This document shows, piece after piece, positions 16,995 through 26,867 of a stretch of 64,000 nucleotides of DNA. Each line of letters opens with the position of its first letter. The first letter of the stretch is position 1. Under the pieces are notes generated by a model. It had not been told where the DNA came from. It worked only from the letters and a program-made list of their open reading frames with translations, and did no database searches. Where the stretch lies: NCBI RefSeq assembly GCF_021533215.1, contig NZ_JAJNKA010000002.1:361001-425000 (forward strand), in the 5' to 3' direction. This stretch comes from Portibacter lacus (GTDB lineage: Bacteria > Bacteroidota > Bacteroidia > Chitinophagales > Saprospiraceae). The position numbers and the translations under genes were made by a program.

Positions 16995-17963
16995 ATGGCA
17001 TTAGAATTTAAGTCGGAAGTAGAGGCAGTAGACCACTTGAAACAGTCATATGGTAAATTAACTGATGAAATAGGGAAGGTGATTATTGGGCAGAAAGAAG
17101 TAGTGAAAGCTGTGATCATTTCATTGTTTAGTAATGGACATAGTTTGCTAGTCGGTGTACCAGGATTAGCGAAAACACTTTTAGTAAGTACGATTGCTGA
17201 AGTGTTAGAGTTAGAATTCAAGCGTATTCAGTTTACGCCAGATTTAATGCCTTCTGATATTACGGGATCTGAAGTGCTGGGTGATGATAGAAAATTCAAA
17301 TTTAATCACGGACCATTATTTTCGAACATCGTTCTTGCGGATGAGATTAACAGAACACCTCCGAAAACGCAAGCTGCCCTGCTAGAGGCCATGCAAGAAA
17401 GATCTGTGACGGTGGGTGGAGTTAGGCACTTATTGCCGAAGCCGTTTTTCGTACTTGCAACACAGAATCCAATAGAACAAGAAGGAACATACCCATTGCC
17501 AGAAGCACAACTGGATAGATTTATGTTTAATATTCCACTTGATTATCCTTCTTATGAAGAAGAACTTCAAGTCGTAAAATCTACAACTTCTAATCAGAAT
17601 ATCAACTTAAAAAACATTGTCACTTCTGAGGAAATTATCTTCTTCCAGAATTTGATCAGAAAGATACCTATTACAGATAATGTACTAGAATATGCGGTAG
17701 GCTTAGTAGGAAAAACGAGACCTGGTGGACCAAGAGCAACAGCAGAAGTTAACAATTACATTTCATGGGGTGCAGGACCTCGAGCATCTCAGTACTTAGT
17801 ACTTGGAGCTAAATGTCATGCTGCTATTAATGGAAAATATTCTCCAGACATTTCAGATATTCAAGCGATCGCAAATTATGTATTAAGACATAGAATCGTG
17901 AGAAACTACAAAGCTGAAGCGGAAGGTATTTCAGAGGAAGATATTATCAAGGGACTTCTTTAA
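16995..17963 (+). CDS. MoxR family AAA+ ATPase
   Basis: A 322-residue AAA+ ATPase of the MoxR group, thought to act as chaperones for maturation of enzymes or VWA-domain proteins. Walker A is GVPGLAKT (about 54-61) and Walker B is LADEINRTPPKTQ (about 114-126). The sensor region reads LATQNPIEQEGTYPLPEAQ. It is complete. MoxR genes usually precede a DUF58 protein and VWA genes; here the next gene is on the opposite strand and unrelated, so this copy is an orphan in this window. Confidence 0.95.
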   Translation: MALEFKSEVEAVDHLKQSYGKLTDEIGKVIIGQKEVVKAVIISLFSNGHSLLVGVPGLAKTLLVSTIAEVLELEFKRIQFTPDLMPSDITGSEVLGDDRKFKFNHGPLFSNIVLADEINRTPPKTQAALLEAMQERSVTVGGVRHLLPKPFFVLATQNPIEQEGTYPLPEAQLDRFMFNIPLDYPSYEEELQVVKSTTSNQNINLKNIVTSEEIIFFQNLIRKIPITDNVLEYAVGLVGKTRPGGPRATAEVNNYISWGAGPRASQYLVLGAKCHAAINGKYSPDISDIQAIANYVLRHRIVRNYKAEAEGISEEDIIKGLL

Positions 17964-18235
17964 GGAAAGTTTTTTGTTTTTTGCTTTTAGGCTAATAAGA
18001 CATAGAAAAAGAATTCTATTTCCCTTAATAAAATTAAGATATCATAATAGACTCGTAAGCCGTGTCTTGCACATGCGGAAAAGCTAGGACTGCGAAGCTA
18101 TTATGAAGTAAAATACTGTTCCACTTAGCTTTAATATCTCGGGCTAAATCCCAAGGTCGTATGGAGGATAGTGTCGAAATTCTCCAGCTGAAGCTCAAGG
18201 ATTTTTTTGTTTCTAGAGATAGATGAACTAAAGTT
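17964..18235. other. Gene-free convergent gap with inverted repeat
   Basis: Between the convergent moxR-like and histidine kinase genes I see no gene. A 9-bp perfect inverted repeat TCATAATAG/CTATTATGA lies at 18042-18050 and 18098-18106, around a relatively GC-rich core. An overlapping reading frame on the minus strand looks incidental. The core resembles an interspersed repeat more than ordinary spacer, but only genome comparison would tell. Confidence 0.35.
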
Positions 18236-19522
18236 CTAAAATCCAATTTCGAACTTCGTCCAACCATCATCATCTGTATACAATCTATACTCCGCTTTAT
18301 GATTATTCAGAATATCTCTGATCAACATCAGTCCGATACCTTGACCTGTAGGCTTCGTTGAGAAAAAGGGTGAGAAGATATGCTCGGCTACATCTTCACT
18401 AATTCCCGCTCCATTATCAGCAATCGTCAATTGTGGCTTTTCAGGCTTTGTTGTGACCCTAATCATTCCATCTGAATCTATAGATTCTATAGCATTCTTG
18501 AGAATATTACTTATCACTTGCTCCAGTTGGATCTTGTCCGCTGAAATTATAATAGGTTCTGGGAAGGTCCGAATATCAAATGCTATCATTCGCTTCTGAG
18601 CACTTAAATTCATATAATCCACTTGCTTGTTCAGCAGTTGGTTAATGTCAATTTTCGACAATAATGGTTGTGGCAACCTGATAAACTCTGCGAAATTATT
18701 AGTGAATCTTCCAAGATCTTTATTTCGTTCGATGGCAATTCCCAAATACTTCTCTAATTCTGACTCTTCTTCCTCTGGAAATCCATATTCTTTCACACTT
18801 TCCAATATCGAATTCACCGCGCCCATGGAATTATTGACCTCGTGCGACATCATTCTAATCACCTTGCCATAAGCTTGTTTCTCTGCCTGCAGCAATTCAC
18901 CAGTCATCTCTTCTATCATTACAAACTGGCGAGGAAAACCCTTATGAACCAGTTGGTGCACTTTGCATTTATATTTTCGAAGGCCATCTATTGCGATCAC
19001 TTTCTCCTCGAAAGACGCCATTTCTGAAATTGCCAAAGCCAACGGACTTGATATTTCATCTATCCGCAATCCAAGTAACTCATCGCTCTCTAAAAACTGT
19101 TTTGCTTGTCGATTCGCAATTACTATCTCTTTCTCATAATCTAAAATCAACATGCCTAGTGGAGAATTTTCGATCAGATCTTCCAGAAAATAGGATTGTT
19201 CTTCTGTCCTGGTTTTCTCCTTTCGCAATCGTTCGATCATAGAATTATAGACCACGATCAGGTCGTCCATTTCCTTGGTTCCGGTAGGATTGAATTTGAT
19301 TGTAAAATCTTCTTCAAGCATGGTGTCTTTACCAGACTTGATGAGTCGAAAGGGTTGCAATATCGTCCTGAGCAACTTAAAACTCACATAAAGTGAAATG
19401 AGAATCATCAATTCCCCGAAAAGAAAAATCCACTTATCATCTTGAAATAATTCATACATCAACACTGTAATCACAGTATGCAATAAAACTATTAAAATGA
19501 TGTATCTAATTCTGAGACTCAT
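18236..19522 (-). CDS. NtrB-like sensor histidine kinase with HAMP and PAS domains
   Basis: A membrane sensor kinase of 428 residues when started at [20 protein letters not shown], which opens the first of two adjacent membrane spans. A longer reading adds 32 unrelated residues. A HAMP-like segment (about 55-105), a PAS domain (about 120-215), a phosphoacceptor motif MSHEVNNS with His near 226, and an ATPase domain with DNGAGIS and GQGIGLMLIRDIL follow. It overlaps the end of the NtrC-type regulator by 17 bp and is the last gene of the exporter operon. The HEVNN box resembles NtrB-type kinases. It probably senses an envelope state or an exporter substrate. Confidence 0.92.
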   Translation of the reverse strand: MSLRIRYIILIVLLHTVITVLMYELFQDDKWIFLFGELMILISLYVSFKLLRTILQPFRLIKSGKDTMLEEDFTIKFNPTGTKEMDDLIVVYNSMIERLRKEKTRTEEQSYFLEDLIENSPLGMLILDYEKEIVIANRQAKQFLESDELLGLRIDEISSPLALAISEMASFEEKVIAIDGLRKYKCKVHQLVHKGFPRQFVMIEEMTGELLQAEKQAYGKVIRMMSHEVNNSMGAVNSILESVKEYGFPEEEESELEKYLGIAIERNKDLGRFTNNFAEFIRLPQPLLSKIDINQLLNKQVDYMNLSAQKRMIAFDIRTFPEPIIISADKIQLEQVISNILKNAIESIDSDGMIRVTTKPEKPQLTIADNGAGISEDVAEHIFSPFFSTKPTGQGIGLMLIRDILNNHKAEYRLYTDDDGWTKFEIGF

Positions 19523-20882
19523 GTGGAATATTATACTTTTCCAATCGCCGATAAAGTGAACTCCTCGTAATTCCAAGTGATCTAGCTGCCTTGCTGATGT
19601 TGTCTTCATGAAAAGCAAGCGCTTGCTTGATCATATGTTCTTCCATTTCATCGAGCTTCACCAGTCCTACTTCAGGAATTTTAATCATCGACGAACCTTG
19701 CCCACTCTTCTCCAAATTCTTAAAATCTTTCACCGAAATTACCTTTTTATCAAAGTTTAAAAGAATCGCACGCTCAACTTTATTTTTTAATTCTCGAATA
19801 TTACCTGGATAGTTTTGCGCACTCAACCAATCCATTGTTTCTGATTCGAAAATAGGCACTTCCGTATTGTAAAGATGTGACATTTTTCCAGCAAAATGCT
19901 TAACCAGTGATGGAATGTCAGATCTCCTCTGATTCAACGATGGAATGTATAAGGTAATCAGGTTTATTCTATAGAACAAATCCTCCCTGAAAGACCGATC
20001 GAAGACCATATTTTGCAAGTCCTTGTTCGTAGCGCTGATTACTCTAAAATCAGACTTAACTGGCTGACTAGAACCTAAGACTTCGAAGGACTTCTCTTGC
20101 AATACGCGGAGTAGTTTGACCTGATGATCTAATTCCAATTCTCCGATTTCATCGAGAAAAATAGTTCCACTATGGGCTTTCGCAAATCTACCTTCCCGAT
20201 CCACTGCCGCCCCTGTGAACGCACCCTTTTTATGACCAAACATCTCAGACTCAAACAAGGAACCAGAGATTCCACCTAAATTGACCTTAACGAAAACATT
20301 GTCCCTTCTCTTACTCTTTCTATGAATCGCTTCCGCAAGCAGTTCCTTTCCTGTTCCGCTTTCTCCAAGGATCAAAACTGAGGCCTCAGTGGGTGCCACT
20401 CGTTCTGCCATTTCGAGCACTTCCAGAAATGCTTCATCTTGCCCGATAATAGAATATTCGTCTTCCTCTAATTTCCCTATTGAAACTTTCGGATCATAAA
20501 TATGAATGATCGATTCAATGGCACTGATCATTTGCTTGTTGTCCCAGGGCTTGGCAATAAAATCTTTCGCACCGAGCTTCATTCCTTCCACCGCTAACTG
20601 AACAGTTGCCCAGCCAGTCATCAAAATAATCAATGCTGCTGGGTTCTGTTCTCGGATTTTCTTTAATAGTGCAAGTCCCTGACGGCCCGTTGTTTCTATC
20701 GTGAAATTCATATCCAACAAAATCACATGCGGGTTAAAAGCAGCTAGCTTTTCCGGTACATCCGTAGGATAATGAACCACTTCTACCTCGTATCCTTTCT
20801 TCCCCAGCAAAAACTGAAGGCTCTGGCATACGGTTCGATCATCGTCTATAACAAGAATTTTATACTTACTCATCTGGGGCAA
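19506..20882 (-). CDS. Sigma-54-dependent response regulator, NtrC family
   Basis: A 458-residue regulator with three domains. The receiver (1-125) has the acidic pocket DDD at 13-15, phosphoacceptor Asp57 and Lys111. The AAA+ domain has Walker A GESGTGKE (173-180) and the sigma-54 contact loop GAFTGA (220-225), both intact. The C-terminal Fis-type helix-turn-helix reads [20 protein letters not shown]. It lies between the ABC permeases and its partner kinase. It should activate sigma-54 promoters, most simply its own operon, for which a candidate site lies at 26851-26867. Confidence 0.96.
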   Translation of the reverse strand: MPQMSKYKILVIDDDRTVCQSLQFLLGKKGYEVEVVHYPTDVPEKLAAFNPHVILLDMNFTIETTGRQGLALLKKIREQNPAALIILMTGWATVQLAVEGMKLGAKDFIAKPWDNKQMISAIESIIHIYDPKVSIGKLEEDEYSIIGQDEAFLEVLEMAERVAPTEASVLILGESGTGKELLAEAIHRKSKRRDNVFVKVNLGGISGSLFESEMFGHKKGAFTGAAVDREGRFAKAHSGTIFLDEIGELELDHQVKLLRVLQEKSFEVLGSSQPVKSDFRVISATNKDLQNMVFDRSFREDLFYRINLITLYIPSLNQRRSDIPSLVKHFAGKMSHLYNTEVPIFESETMDWLSAQNYPGNIRELKNKVERAILLNFDKKVISVKDFKNLEKSGQGSSMIKIPEVGLVKLDEMEEHMIKQALAFHEDNISKAARSLGITRSSLYRRLEKYNIPHESQN

Positions 20883-20887
20883 ATTTA

Positions 20888-22057
20888 CTAATCTTCATGT
20901 AAAGCTGTAGCGGGCTGAATTTTAGATGCTTGAGCACTTGGGTACAAAGCACATATTACTACAATGGTCAAAATAATTAAAGCGGAATAAAACATTGACC
21001 TATAAAAAATATTAGGTGGAATATCTATCAACTTCAGCAAAGGTACTTGAACCGCGAAGAAAACTCCAACTAAAACTGCTAGTAAAGTTAATATTAGTAC
21101 TTCACCTGTAAATTGGGAAGCGATCCCTACTCTACTTGCACCAAGAGCCCTCCTTAAGCCAATCTCAGACCTCCGATTATTAATATTATACCATAAAACA
21201 CCGAATAACCCAAGTGCAACATTAATACATAGAAATCCACTTATAGAAAGTAAAGCAATCATCGGAACCCATGTCTGACGATTATTTCTTCGCTCCATTG
21301 CTTTAAGATCTTGTATAACAAAACTGGAACTTTTCGTAATGCTTTCTACCATTTTACTCACTTCTTCTTCAAAAGACTTCGGCGTATTTTCAGCTACTTT
21401 AAGGTAAATAATCTCAGAGTTCTCTGAGGTATAGGGCTGATAAAAGAAGCAAGTTTCCTGCAATTCTTCGAAAACTCCATTATATCTATAATCATCTATT
21501 ATCCCTATTATTTTTTTATCACCACCAAAAGGTATGATAGAATCAATCATCGACTTATCAGGAAAGTACTGATCAATAAAAAATTGATTCACAATAATCG
21601 GTTCATATGTAGCTGTTTTATCTGTTTCATCAAACCATCGACCATCTGTAACATTTATATTCATGGTTTTCTCAAAGTTAATATCCGCATACAAAAACCT
21701 ACTTCTCATTTCGAAACCCAAATCATCGTAACTAGATGACCAAGTATTATAACTATAGGGTGCTATCGGATTACTAAACGCAACATCCTCTACATTTTCT
21801 AGTGATTGCAAATCATTTTTCAAATTAATTCTCATCTGCGCATTTGCAGTAGAATCCATGTCTTTATCATTTCGATCTAAAAATACAAGCCATCGATTCT
21901 CCGTATCAAATCCTGTAGGAACTTCCAGCCGGTCTGTATTATAAATTACGTAACTCAATACAGCAAACAGGACTAAAAATGAAAGAAATATCTCAACGAT
22001 CAATAAGCTATTGTTACCCTTCTTATTCCAGATCAATTTAATTATATGGCGGATCAT
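20888..22057 (-). CDS. MacB/FtsX-type ABC transporter permease
   Basis: A 389-residue inner-membrane protein with the MacB layout: one N-terminal membrane span (about 20-38), a large extracytoplasmic domain (about 50-265) and a three-span FtsX domain at the C-terminus (about 270-380). The FtsX domain contains NNRRSEIGLRRALGASR, the cytoplasmic loop typical of the family. It has no ATPase domain, which is coded separately. Its start overlaps the end of the upstream permease by 4 bp, so the two probably form a heterodimer. Such systems move peptides, lipids or drugs mechanically from the periplasm. Confidence 0.92.
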   Translation of the reverse strand: MIRHIIKLIWNKKGNNSLLIVEIFLSFLVLFAVLSYVIYNTDRLEVPTGFDTENRWLVFLDRNDKDMDSTANAQMRINLKNDLQSLENVEDVAFSNPIAPYSYNTWSSSYDDLGFEMRSRFLYADINFEKTMNINVTDGRWFDETDKTATYEPIIVNQFFIDQYFPDKSMIDSIIPFGGDKKIIGIIDDYRYNGVFEELQETCFFYQPYTSENSEIIYLKVAENTPKSFEEEVSKMVESITKSSSFVIQDLKAMERRNNRQTWVPMIALLSISGFLCINVALGLFGVLWYNINNRRSEIGLRRALGASRVGIASQFTGEVLILTLLAVLVGVFFAVQVPLLKLIDIPPNIFYRSMFYSALIILTIVVICALYPSAQASKIQPATALHED

Positions 22058-23388
22058 AATTTGTTACTTTTTAAGGCATTAACAATGTGAATTTTCGACA
22101 TTCTGTAGGCAGGTAAAAAGCCTGAAAGGACGCCGAAAAGGATGACGACAATAAAACTATAAATGAAGAATTTGTAATTAATGGTCAATCTTAAAAACTC
22201 TAACAAATTGGCACTATTAATAAAATAAATCAGCACAACAGCTAGTCCAAGTCCGATGGTTCCACCAATTATGGTCAACACCACATTCTCAAAAATAAAT
22301 TGACCTAAAATATTTCCCTTACTCGCTCCGAATGCCTTTCTCACGCCTATTTCAGACGATCGCTCCATAATCCGGCTAACATTTAAGTTGATCAAATTCA
22401 AAGTAGGCAGTAGAACAAATAATGAAATGAATCCAATAAGAATCCAACTTAGTATTCGACCTGCTTTCTTCGGTTCGTTAAACGGGACTAGGTTTCTTGA
22501 GAAGGCTTGAAACATGGTTCCTGTTTTATCCTTAAGTAAAAGCTTATTGTAGTCTTCGATAACGTCCATGGGAATTTCATTCTCTTTGTTTTCAATTTCG
22601 TCCTGAAGATTAGTAACGTCGGACTTAGAATTCGCTAGAAAATAGGCGCGGTAACCACCAGTATAGCGATCTACTGGGCCTAAATAATCTGGAAGTAAAG
22701 TAGTAGGTGCCCAGACATCTCCGTCAATCATGGAGCTTCTTGGCTTCTTCACCACACCGATTATTTTATGATTTTTTCCATCCATCTTTATCTCCCGACC
22801 AACAATGTTGCTCATTTCACCAAAATATTTTTCAGCAAGTTGATCAGTGATTACTGCGATAGGCTCTGCTCGCTCATACATCCCTTTATCATAACCCTGT
22901 CCTTCTAAGAATTCGAAATCAAAAATTTCCCAATAATGAGCATCAGTATAAAAGGCGTCAAGAACAATTTTAGAGTTATTCACATAAGCATTATAGGATA
23001 CACCAGGAATATAAAAAGTATAATTTTCAGCGTACTTCAAGTCCGTAAAATAGTTTTCTAGGAACCGTCCACCTATTGAACTTATCGTCGTGGAATTACT
23101 TGATTCCCCGATCGATTTCGTTGTATCATATTTCATTGCTCCATCCACTAGCATAGAATCAATCAAGAATGTTGTATCAGCAACCATAGCTTTCATTTCT
23201 ATGGTACCAAATGAAACCATTCGATCTCTATTCGTCCACGGCTTGTCCGTGCCTAATTCCGTCTGGAGAAAGGATACAATGACCATCAGAATACCCAAGG
23301 TAAAACTGATTCCAAACAAGCTTATGAAAGTGAAAAACTTTTTCCGACCCAGAACGCGCCAAGCAAGAATGATATAATTTTTTAACAT
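22054..23388 (-). CDS. MacB/FtsX-type ABC transporter permease
   Basis: A 444-residue permease with a first span at about 20-38, a periplasmic MacB-like domain (about 45-300) and a C-terminal FtsX domain (about 315-440) with the loop RSSEIGVRKAFGASKGN. It is a distant paralogue of the following permease. It is preceded by its ATPase subunit with a short gap. Together with the adaptor and TolC-like genes upstream it makes a MacAB-TolC-type tripartite machine. Confidence 0.92.
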   Translation of the reverse strand: MLKNYIILAWRVLGRKKFFTFISLFGISFTLGILMVIVSFLQTELGTDKPWTNRDRMVSFGTIEMKAMVADTTFLIDSMLVDGAMKYDTTKSIGESSNSTTISSIGGRFLENYFTDLKYAENYTFYIPGVSYNAYVNNSKIVLDAFYTDAHYWEIFDFEFLEGQGYDKGMYERAEPIAVITDQLAEKYFGEMSNIVGREIKMDGKNHKIIGVVKKPRSSMIDGDVWAPTTLLPDYLGPVDRYTGGYRAYFLANSKSDVTNLQDEIENKENEIPMDVIEDYNKLLLKDKTGTMFQAFSRNLVPFNEPKKAGRILSWILIGFISLFVLLPTLNLINLNVSRIMERSSEIGVRKAFGASKGNILGQFIFENVVLTIIGGTIGLGLAVVLIYFINSANLLEFLRLTINYKFFIYSFIVVILFGVLSGFLPAYRMSKIHIVNALKSNKL

Positions 23389-23406
23389 TGTTTCTGGTTT
23401 ATTAGG

Positions 23407-24075
23407 TTATTTAATCTGACTTCCATCATACAATCTCATTAATCGGTGCGTTCTTCGAGCCATATTCTCATCGTGCGTAACCATAACAATGGTTGTTCCT
23501 CCTTCTTTATTCAGGTTAAGTAAAATATCCATCACTTCATTTCCCATCACGCTATCCAGATTACCTGTCGGCTCATCGGCGAGTATAATCTCTGGTTTCC
23601 CTACGATGGCTCGGGCAATAGCAACACGTTGTTTCTGTCCACCTGAAAGTTGGTTCGGAAAGTGGTTCATTCTATTCTTCAGCCCTACAGATTCTAATGC
23701 TTCCTCACTCAGGCGTCTTCTTTCTTTTGCAGAAACATGTTTGCGATATAATAAAGGCAATTCTACATTGTCGATCACTTTCAAGTCAGGAATCAAGTGA
23801 AAACTTTGGAAAATAAACCCAAGCTTTTCATTTCTGAAGTGAGAAGTGGCTTTCGAAGCATATTTCTGAACTTGCTTTCCAGCAATAGTAACCGCGCCAT
23901 CTGATGGCTCATCTAGTAAGCCGATAATGTTCAGCAGGGTAGATTTTCCACACCCTGAAGGTCCCATAATACTTAAGAATTCCCCTTTAGGAACTTCAAG
24001 ATTGATATTATTTAAAGCAGTTGTTTCGATGGTTTTAGTCCGGTAAACTTTGGACACTTGGTCTAATGATATCAT
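23407..24075 (-). CDS. ABC transporter ATP-binding protein, LolD/MacB type
   Basis: A 222-residue ATPase with Walker [10 protein letters not shown] (38-46), Q-loop [12 protein letters not shown], signature [18 protein letters not shown], and Walker [13 protein letters not shown] with the H-loop in VTHDENMA. The length and LIPDLKV region fit the LolD/MacB group that works with FtsX-type permeases. It lies 2 bp after the TolC-like gene and before two permease genes, so it powers that exporter. Confidence 0.96.
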   Translation of the reverse strand: MISLDQVSKVYRTKTIETTALNNINLEVPKGEFLSIMGPSGCGKSTLLNIIGLLDEPSDGAVTIAGKQVQKYASKATSHFRNEKLGFIFQSFHLIPDLKVIDNVELPLLYRKHVSAKERRRLSEEALESVGLKNRMNHFPNQLSGGQKQRVAIARAIVGKPEIILADEPTGNLDSVMGNEVMDILLNLNKEGGTTIVMVTHDENMARRTHRLMRLYDGSQIK

Positions 24076-24077
24076 GA

Positions 24078-25541
24078 TTAGTAAGTTATTTTTTGATTGT
24101 TAGCAAAGTCGAAGCCAGTCATTAATCGCAACGCATAATAGCTGTTCCAATAATTACTGAGCGTCTGAATATAGTTACGTCTGGTTTGATCTTTTTCTCT
24201 TTGTGCTAGTGTCCAGTCTGTGATGCTGATTGCACCTAGGACATATCTTTCATTAGCAATATTAAAGCGTTTTTCGGCAAGGGTTCTGATGGCTTCTTGG
24301 TCTTTCACAGCTCGCTGAAGCATACTGAATTCTCTTACTTTTAGGCGAACACTATTCTCCATTTCAGCTGTTTCTTGCTTTATGGAGGCCAATGTATTTT
24401 CATGTACAATTTGCGCCTGCATTCTACTTGATTTTCTTTTCCCCCAATCCACGATGGGCACTGAAAATGTTAAACTTAGTTGCTGCTCAGTGAATGGACC
24501 ACGATATATTTCTGAAACGGATTCAGCACCTCGAGCGAGTCCAAAACTTGCGAATAAATTGGCTTGTGGTCCTGTCGCCGCTTTGACTTGAGCGATATTT
24601 CTTTCTGCTTCTAACAATTGGCGTTGGTAAGAAATGATTTCTGGTCTGTTTTTCATTGCCATCTCTACAGCCTTGTCTTCGTCAATTAATATTTCCGACA
24701 TCGGATCAGGAATTGAATAGCTAAGTCCAGGACCAGCTTTCTCACTCAGGAAAGTCCACAGATTGCGTTCTGCTGCTTGGAGTTGGTAATCTGCGCTTCT
24801 TAAATTAACCTTCGCATTTTCTAGCTCAATTTCGAGTTGAAGTTTTTCGTCTTTGGAGATCTTTCCTAGCTCGAGTCGTTCTTCAGCTATTTTAATTAGC
24901 CGCTCATTCACTTCTGTGTTGAGCTTAGAAATCTTCCGATCCTCTTCGGCAATTAAGACTTGAAAATATAGGAAGTTAGCTTGAAACTGCGTGTTTTCAA
25001 TATCGAAGGTATATTGCACATTAGCTTCTTTCAATGTTACTGGAGCAAGTTGCTTATTCCACTTCATTTGATTAAAACCGAAAATCGGCTGGCTGATCCC
25101 AATTCTAAGAGGGACGCCGTTGTATAATCGGTTGTTAAAAGTAAAATCATCAAATCGCTGAATATTTGATTGCACGAAAAGCGTCGCTCCTGTAAGTGGA
25201 ATGCTCTGCTGTGCAAAAAGAGAAAGGCTTGCATTATTCTGAGAAACCCGCTGAAATTCTATCGTTCCATTCGGCTGAGTAATCGCTGACGATGAGCTAA
25301 AGAATCCTGGTATTTTCCCATCTAGAAATAATGCAGGTTTAAGTGAGGATTTAAAAATGGCATAATCCTGCTTGGCGATCTGCTTTTGTTGATCGGCATT
25401 CGTAGAAGCGAAAGTACTTTTTCTAGCTATACGTAGTACTTCTTCTAGGTCAATGTTGGACTGAGCTTCGGCATGAAAATTAAGAAACATGCTCAGAAAA
25501 AACAATACTACAAAAGTGTATTTAATCATCTTCCTCATCAT
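24078..25541 (-). CDS. TolC family outer-membrane efflux protein
   Basis: A 487-residue outer-membrane channel with a signal peptide (ending near FHAEAQ, residue 27). It has the duplicated coiled-coil/strand structure of the outer-membrane efflux family: long helices at about 185-255 and 385-450, and strand segments with FNRLYNGVPLRIGISQPIFG. It is the outer component of the exporter. Its start overlaps the stop of the adaptor gene by 4 bp. Confidence 0.94.
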   Translation of the reverse strand: MMRKMIKYTFVVLFFLSMFLNFHAEAQSNIDLEEVLRIARKSTFASTNADQQKQIAKQDYAIFKSSLKPALFLDGKIPGFFSSSSAITQPNGTIEFQRVSQNNASLSLFAQQSIPLTGATLFVQSNIQRFDDFTFNNRLYNGVPLRIGISQPIFGFNQMKWNKQLAPVTLKEANVQYTFDIENTQFQANFLYFQVLIAEEDRKISKLNTEVNERLIKIAEERLELGKISKDEKLQLEIELENAKVNLRSADYQLQAAERNLWTFLSEKAGPGLSYSIPDPMSEILIDEDKAVEMAMKNRPEIISYQRQLLEAERNIAQVKAATGPQANLFASFGLARGAESVSEIYRGPFTEQQLSLTFSVPIVDWGKRKSSRMQAQIVHENTLASIKQETAEMENSVRLKVREFSMLQRAVKDQEAIRTLAEKRFNIANERYVLGAISITDWTLAQREKDQTRRNYIQTLSNYWNSYYALRLMTGFDFANNQKITY

Positions 25542-26791
25542 TTCTTGTTTATCTTGAACTCATTCAAATGATCATAATCTTCCGTTTCTGATATGATTAC
25601 ACGTTGGCCTTCCCTTATATTAGGGCTCGTGATTTCTACATAGTCAGAATTGGAAAGACCCTTCGTAATTCTTGTTTTCACAGCGCGGTCACCATCGATT
25701 ACGAATACATCAAGACTCGTTGCCCCGTTAAATGCTGCACCATTCTTAACTCTAAGCGTATTGGATTTTTGATCGGTGATAAGGAATACTTCCGCGCGCA
25801 TATTCGGTCGAAGAATTTCATCGCTGTTGTCATCTAATTCCACGATAAACTTAACCGTGTTATTTTCTACCGCTGGAAGGACACTGCTTATCGTTCCAGT
25901 TAACGTGCTTCTGTTGATTCTCACATTTACCGGCATCCCCACATTAATTTTCTCTGTATTTCGATCTGATGTGCTTGCTTCGATGACATAACTATTCAGA
26001 TCCGCAATTCTCACTAGCGGTTCTCCTTGACTTACTGTTCTTCCTACATCTTCTAGTATCCACGTAATCACTCCATCAAGAGGAGCTCGAACTTCAGTTT
26101 CATTAAGTTTTCTCTTAAGTTCTTGCAACCTTTTTTGCTGGATGGTAAATTCAAGTTCAAGGTTTCTTTTCTCCTTAACATTCGCATTTCGAGTATAATC
26201 TAGGTTGTTTTCTAGCATCAATTTTTCTATTTCTGCCACTTCTAGTTTCAACTTCGCTTGTTCTAATTCTTCGTCTGTTGCACCGCCGATTTCTACTAAT
26301 CGTTCTTGATCTTTTACTTGAGCTCGGAGTTGGCTTAAGGTTAGTGCTTTTATCTGATCCGTATAATCTAGATCTTTTAGGTCTTTGTCATATTGTAGAT
26401 TGAGCTTACCAATATTATTTTCCTTTAGTTCGAGTTCATCTTTCAGCCGTTCGTATTCTAGTTTGGTAAATTCTTGATCGAGGTTCATGATGAGCTGACC
26501 GCTTTTCACCACAGTTCCTTTAGGCAGGATTACATTTTTAATCTCGGTATTTACTGGAGCGTTGATTTCTCTTTCGTAAGATGGTTTCACAATTCCGGTA
26601 GCGGTCAATGTGTTCTGGATATCTCCTTTTTCTACCACAGAAATGAAAAAATCATTCATTGTGCCTGTTCTTCGAAGTGCATTTCGACCAAAATAAAATG
26701 CTGCCCCAAGAATGGCAATAATGATCACATACTTTAAGATGTTCCAAATTTGGGAACGTCCTCTTTCTTTGCTTGCAATTTCTCTATCCAT
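25538..26791 (-). CDS. Periplasmic adaptor (HlyD/MacA family) of the exporter
   Basis: A 417-residue membrane fusion protein. A membrane anchor lies at about 18-36 and a lipoyl half-motif at about 75-100. A long coiled coil (about 100-215) carries KLEVAEIEKLMLENNLDYTR, the second lipoyl half reads VRAPLDGVITWILEDVG-like text near 235-255, and beta-barrel segments follow to the end. It is the first gene of a seven-gene minus-strand operon, followed by TolC, ATPase, two permeases, regulator and kinase. Confidence 0.94.
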   Translation of the reverse strand: MDREIASKERGRSQIWNILKYVIIIAILGAAFYFGRNALRRTGTMNDFFISVVEKGDIQNTLTATGIVKPSYEREINAPVNTEIKNVILPKGTVVKSGQLIMNLDQEFTKLEYERLKDELELKENNIGKLNLQYDKDLKDLDYTDQIKALTLSQLRAQVKDQERLVEIGGATDEELEQAKLKLEVAEIEKLMLENNLDYTRNANVKEKRNLELEFTIQQKRLQELKRKLNETEVRAPLDGVITWILEDVGRTVSQGEPLVRIADLNSYVIEASTSDRNTEKINVGMPVNVRINRSTLTGTISSVLPAVENNTVKFIVELDDNSDEILRPNMRAEVFLITDQKSNTLRVKNGAAFNGATSLDVFVIDGDRAVKTRITKGLSNSDYVEITSPNIREGQRVIISETEDYDHLNEFKINKK

Positions 26792-26850
26792 AGTAAGGTT
26801 TTCGTTTTTTAGGTCAATGTTTTAATAATTCTACGTCCTGTATACTATAA

Positions 26851-26867
26851 TGCCAATGCATGTGCCA
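26851..26867 (-). promoter_or_regulatory. Candidate sigma-54-like promoter of the exporter operon
   Basis: The minus strand reads TGGCACATGCATTGGCA. The -24 half TGGCAC is perfect, but the -12 GC comes one base later than the standard spacing. It lies about 60 nt before the adaptor start, and the operon itself codes an NtrC-type activator with an intact GAFTGA loop. The wrong spacing keeps confidence low. Confidence 0.35.

Noticed and set aside
18034-18273. A 79-codon minus-strand gene between the moxR-like gene and the kinase
   Set aside because: It runs into the kinase gene end in another frame and has no domain pattern; part of it lies on an inverted repeat.
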